From Shimia_B sp039198835 (GTDB taxonomy: Bacteria; Pseudomonadota; Alphaproteobacteria; Rhodobacterales; Rhodobacteraceae), in NCBI GenBank assembly GCA_039198835.1, contig JBCCTH010000154.1, positions 1 to 6,970 of the forward strand: a stretch of DNA of 6,970 nucleotides, in the 5' to 3' direction. The position numbers and the translations under genes are program-made. The notes under the pieces were generated by a model. That model was given only the letters and a program-made list of their open reading frames with translations. It was not told the DNA's origin and made no database searches. Of this stretch, positions 5,094-6,970 are shown piece by piece. The stretch's first letter is position 1; the number at the start of each line of letters is the position of its first letter.

Positions 5094-6278
5094 ATGCTGT
5101 CGTTTTTCGCGCCGTTAGGCAATCTGTTCCGTCCCGGGGCGTTCCTCGCGGGCGCACTTTTGTTATCTGCTTGCGAAGCCAATCTGACGTTGCCCAATGT
5201 CTCATTACCCGTGGCCTCTGGCCCGGCAGCGCCGCTGGATGTGGCGCTTCTTGTGCCGGCGGGAACCGAAGTGGCAGAACTCAGCGCCATCGCAAGCGCG
5301 CTCGAAAACTCTGCGCGCCTCGCTGCCGCTGATCTCGGGGAGCTCGAAATCAACATCACCACCTATAACACCCAGCGCGATACGGCGACGGCCGTGAATG
5401 CAGCGCGCCTGGCTGTGGAAGCGGGCGCAGATGTCATCCTTGGCCCGCTTGATGGCGAATCCGCCGCGGCCGTTGGCCTCGCCATGGAAGCCAGCAACAC
5501 CCCTGTCTTGAGCTTTTCCAACAACACAGCCATCGCGGGCGGGAATGTCTATCTGCTTGGGTTGACCTTTGAGAACTCCGCCACGCGACTGGCAAGTTAT
5601 GCCCGCGGTCAGGGTAAATCGCGGGTCATGGTTGTTCATGCGCGTAACGTGTCGGGCGAAGCGGGGCGCGCGGCCGTGGTACAAGCGCTTGCCCGTGAAG
5701 GCGTCGCCCTTGCCGCCGAGCAGGGCTATGAGAACTCGCTCCAAGGCGTCACCAACGCCACGAGCACCATCCCCGCGACCGTGCGCTCAAGTGGCGCTGA
5801 CGCGATCTTTTTGACGTCGAGCACCGCCGGCGCACTTCCGATCTTCGCCGAGCTTTTGCCCGAGGCGGGCCTCGGCCCGGATCGCATTCAATATATTGGG
5901 CTCTCGCGCTGGGATCTCGACCCGAGGCTTTTCACAATGGACGCTGTGCAAGGCGGATGGTTCGCCATGCCCGACCGGGCGCGGATGACGGCTTTTTCAA
6001 CCCGCTATCTCGATACCTATGGTAGTGCGCCGCATCCTTTGGCATTCACCGCCTATGACGGCATGGCAATCATCGGCGATCTCTGGGCCAACGGCGGGCA
6101 AGCCGCGCTTTCTCAGGCGTCTCTCACGCGGGGCAACGGCTTTCAGGGGGCCTCCGGGGTCCTTAGGCTGCGCGCCGATGGCACCAACGAACGCGGGCTT
6201 GCCGTGGGGACGATCCGGGAGGGCGCAGTCGTGACGATTGATGCAGCACCAAGGGCATTCGGTGGCGCTGGTTTCTAA
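5094..6278 (+). CDS. Penicillin-binding protein activator, LppC/LpoA-like lipoprotein
   Basis: A 394-aa predicted lipoprotein. The N-terminus has a hydrophobic segment (about 15-26) ending in the lipobox LSAC, with the acylated cysteine at C27 followed by Glu, so it is probably sent to the outer membrane facing the periplasm. Residues about 47-380 have the type 1 periplasmic-binding-protein fold shared by LppC and amino-acid ABC binding proteins: VALLVPAG (50-57), GADVILGPLDGESAAAVG (111-128), PVLSFSNN (137-144) and AFTAYDG (317-323). In E. coli the homologous LpoA (YraM) activates penicillin-binding protein 1A for peptidoglycan synthesis, but LpoA has a further N-terminal TPR domain that is absent here, so the same activity is inferred only. 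The position, divergent from rsmI and near yraN, supports the LpoA kinship over a nutrient-binding role; no ABC transporter gene is adjacent. Its end overlaps the start of glnD. Confidence 0.85.
   Translation: MLSFFAPLGNLFRPGAFLAGALLLSACEANLTLPNVSLPVASGPAAPLDVALLVPAGTEVAELSAIASALENSARLAAADLGELEINITTYNTQRDTATAVNAARLAVEAGADVILGPLDGESAAAVGLAMEASNTPVLSFSNNTAIAGGNVYLLGLTFENSATRLASYARGQGKSRVMVVHARNVSGEAGRAAVVQALAREGVALAAEQGYENSLQGVTNATSTIPATVRSSGADAIFLTSSTAGALPIFAELLPEAGLGPDRIQYIGLSRWDLDPRLFTMDAVQGGWFAMPDRARMTAFSTRYLDTYGSAPHPLAFTAYDGMAIIGDLWANGGQAALSQASLTRGNGFQGASGVLRLRADGTNERGLAVGTIREGAVVTIDAAPRAFGGAGF
6251..6255 (+). promoter_or_regulatory. Candidate ribosome binding site for glnD inside the lipoprotein gene
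   Basis: AAGGG is 6 bases before GTG 6262, which favours that codon. The alternative ATG 6241 has its nearest purine-rich site (GGGAGGG, 6217-6223) 17 bases away, too far for good initiation. Confidence 0.35.
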
Positions 6279-6970
6279 ACGCGCCGATCTCGCTGCGGAT
6301 AGTCTGGCTGACAGCGCCGCAAACCGCGAGGCGCAGCGGCTTTTCAAGATCCATGGCTATGATGAAGCGCGCACCTTCTGTAAAGCCACAAAAGCAGCCG
6401 AGACCGCGCAGGGCGCGGTTGAAAAACGTCGCGCCATCGTCGAGGTGCTCGGCGCGGCAATTTCAGACGCGCGTGCCAGCATCACCGCGCATTTCGCAAA
6501 GCATCCGAAGCGCTCGCGCGACATCACGACCGCGTTTTCAAATGTCACCGATGTCACAGTGCGGCTCGCCCGAGATCTCGCGCAAACGCATCTTTTAGCG
6601 GCGCCCCTGCGCCCGGATGAAAACGCGCAAATGGCGATCCTGGCCGTCGGCGGCTACGGGCGCGGTGAGATGGCGCCCCATTCGGATGTCGATCTTCTGT
6701 TCCTCACGCCGCCCGGCACAGAGCCGGATTGCGAGCGGCTCGTCGAGGCGATGCTCTATGTGCTGTGGGACCTTAAGCTCAAAGTCGGCCATGCGACGCG
6801 CAGCGTGCGGGATTGCCTGCGTCTTGCCCGAGAGGATTACACGATCCGCACAAGTCTCGTTGAAATGCGCTTGCTTGGCGGCAGTGAAGCGCTTTTCCAA
6901 GATCTGCAACGCAGGCTCTGGGCCGAGCTTTTCAAATCGACGGCGCGCGACTTCATCGAAGCCAAGCTAG
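6262..6970 (+). CDS. glnD: [Protein-PII] uridylyltransferase / uridylyl-removing enzyme, N-terminal part
   Basis: Bifunctional nitrogen sensor that adds or removes UMP on PII proteins (GlnB/GlnK) according to glutamine level, acting in the cytosol. Only the first 236 residues are present, roughly a quarter of the usual 850-950; the frame has no stop and runs off the window. The nucleotidyltransferase signature is intact: GGYGRGEM (130-137) then SDVDLL (141-146), with metal ligands D142 and D144, followed by LYVLWDLKLKVGHATRSV and TIRTSLVEMRLLGG of the same domain. The HD and ACT domains would lie beyond the window. GTG 6262 is preferred for its ribosome binding site; in-frame ATG 6241 is the alternative and no earlier start fits well, because TGA at 6232-6234 closes the frame. 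Either start overlaps the lipoprotein gene by 17 or 38 bases, which suggests co-transcription and coupled translation. Confidence 0.93.
   Translation, partial: MALVSKRADLAADSLADSAANREAQRLFKIHGYDEARTFCKATKAAETAQGAVEKRRAIVEVLGAAISDARASITAHFAKHPKRSRDITTAFSNVTDVTVRLARDLAQTHLLAAPLRPDENAQMAILAVGGYGRGEMAPHSDVDLLFLTPPGTEPDCERLVEAMLYVLWDLKLKVGHATRSVRDCLRLAREDYTIRTSLVEMRLLGGSEALFQDLQRRLWAELFKSTARDFIEAKL

Noticed and set aside
5205..5744. 179-codon open frame on the minus strand opposite the lipoprotein gene
   Set aside because: Shadow frame of a gene with a good lipobox and conserved fold; no domain.
6617..6970. Open frames at 6353-6598 and 6617-6970 on the plus strand
   Set aside because: Both are out of frame with glnD, whose own frame is open throughout and carries the GGYGRGEM...SDVDLL signature.

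Overview
This window looks like ordinary chromosome from an alphaproteobacterium, most likely Rhodobacterales/Rhodobacteraceae. The grounds are high GC, the protein sequences (GshB, RsmI, the YifB/ComM ATPase and the GlnD N-terminus all read like this family) and the gene order glutathione S-transferase, comM, gshB, yraN, rsmI, penicillin-binding-protein activator, glnD. The taxon is inferred from remembered family features, not from a search. I see no insertion sequence, phage gene, CRISPR array, tRNA or rRNA.

Layout. 1-130: no convincing gene; one short perfect inverted repeat. 131-1009 (+): a glutathione S-transferase with an extra C-terminal cysteine module resembling a TRASH/YHS metal-binding domain. 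1010-1077: a short spacer with two near-identical tandem copies of a TTAAC-containing element, the first resembling a CtrA box. 1078-2589 (+): comM/yifB AAA+ ATPase. 2590-2786: a convergent spacer rich in small GC hairpins. 5012 down to 2787 (-): a probable three-gene operon rsmI-yraN-gshB; yraN overlaps rsmI by ATGA, and gshB follows after a 61-nt gap. 5013-5093: divergent promoter region. 5094-6278 (+): a lipoprotein of the LppC/LpoA-like, periplasmic-binding-protein fold. About 6262 to the window end (+): the first quarter of glnD, overlapping the end of the lipoprotein gene. Its reading frame is open to the last base, so it is cut only by the window edge.

Functions. The genes are mainly housekeeping: glutathione metabolism (GshB makes glutathione, the GST would use it), 16S rRNA methylation (RsmI), DNA processing linked to recombination and competence (ComM, perhaps YraN), cell-wall synthesis support (the lipoprotein) and nitrogen signalling (GlnD). 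The rsmI/lppC divergent pair with yraN close by matches the yraL/yraM/yraN neighbourhood of E. coli, so this part is an old conserved cluster.

I found no new defence, mobile or biosynthetic system. The points most worth a second look are the GST-TRASH-like fusion and the repeated CtrA-like element upstream of comM.
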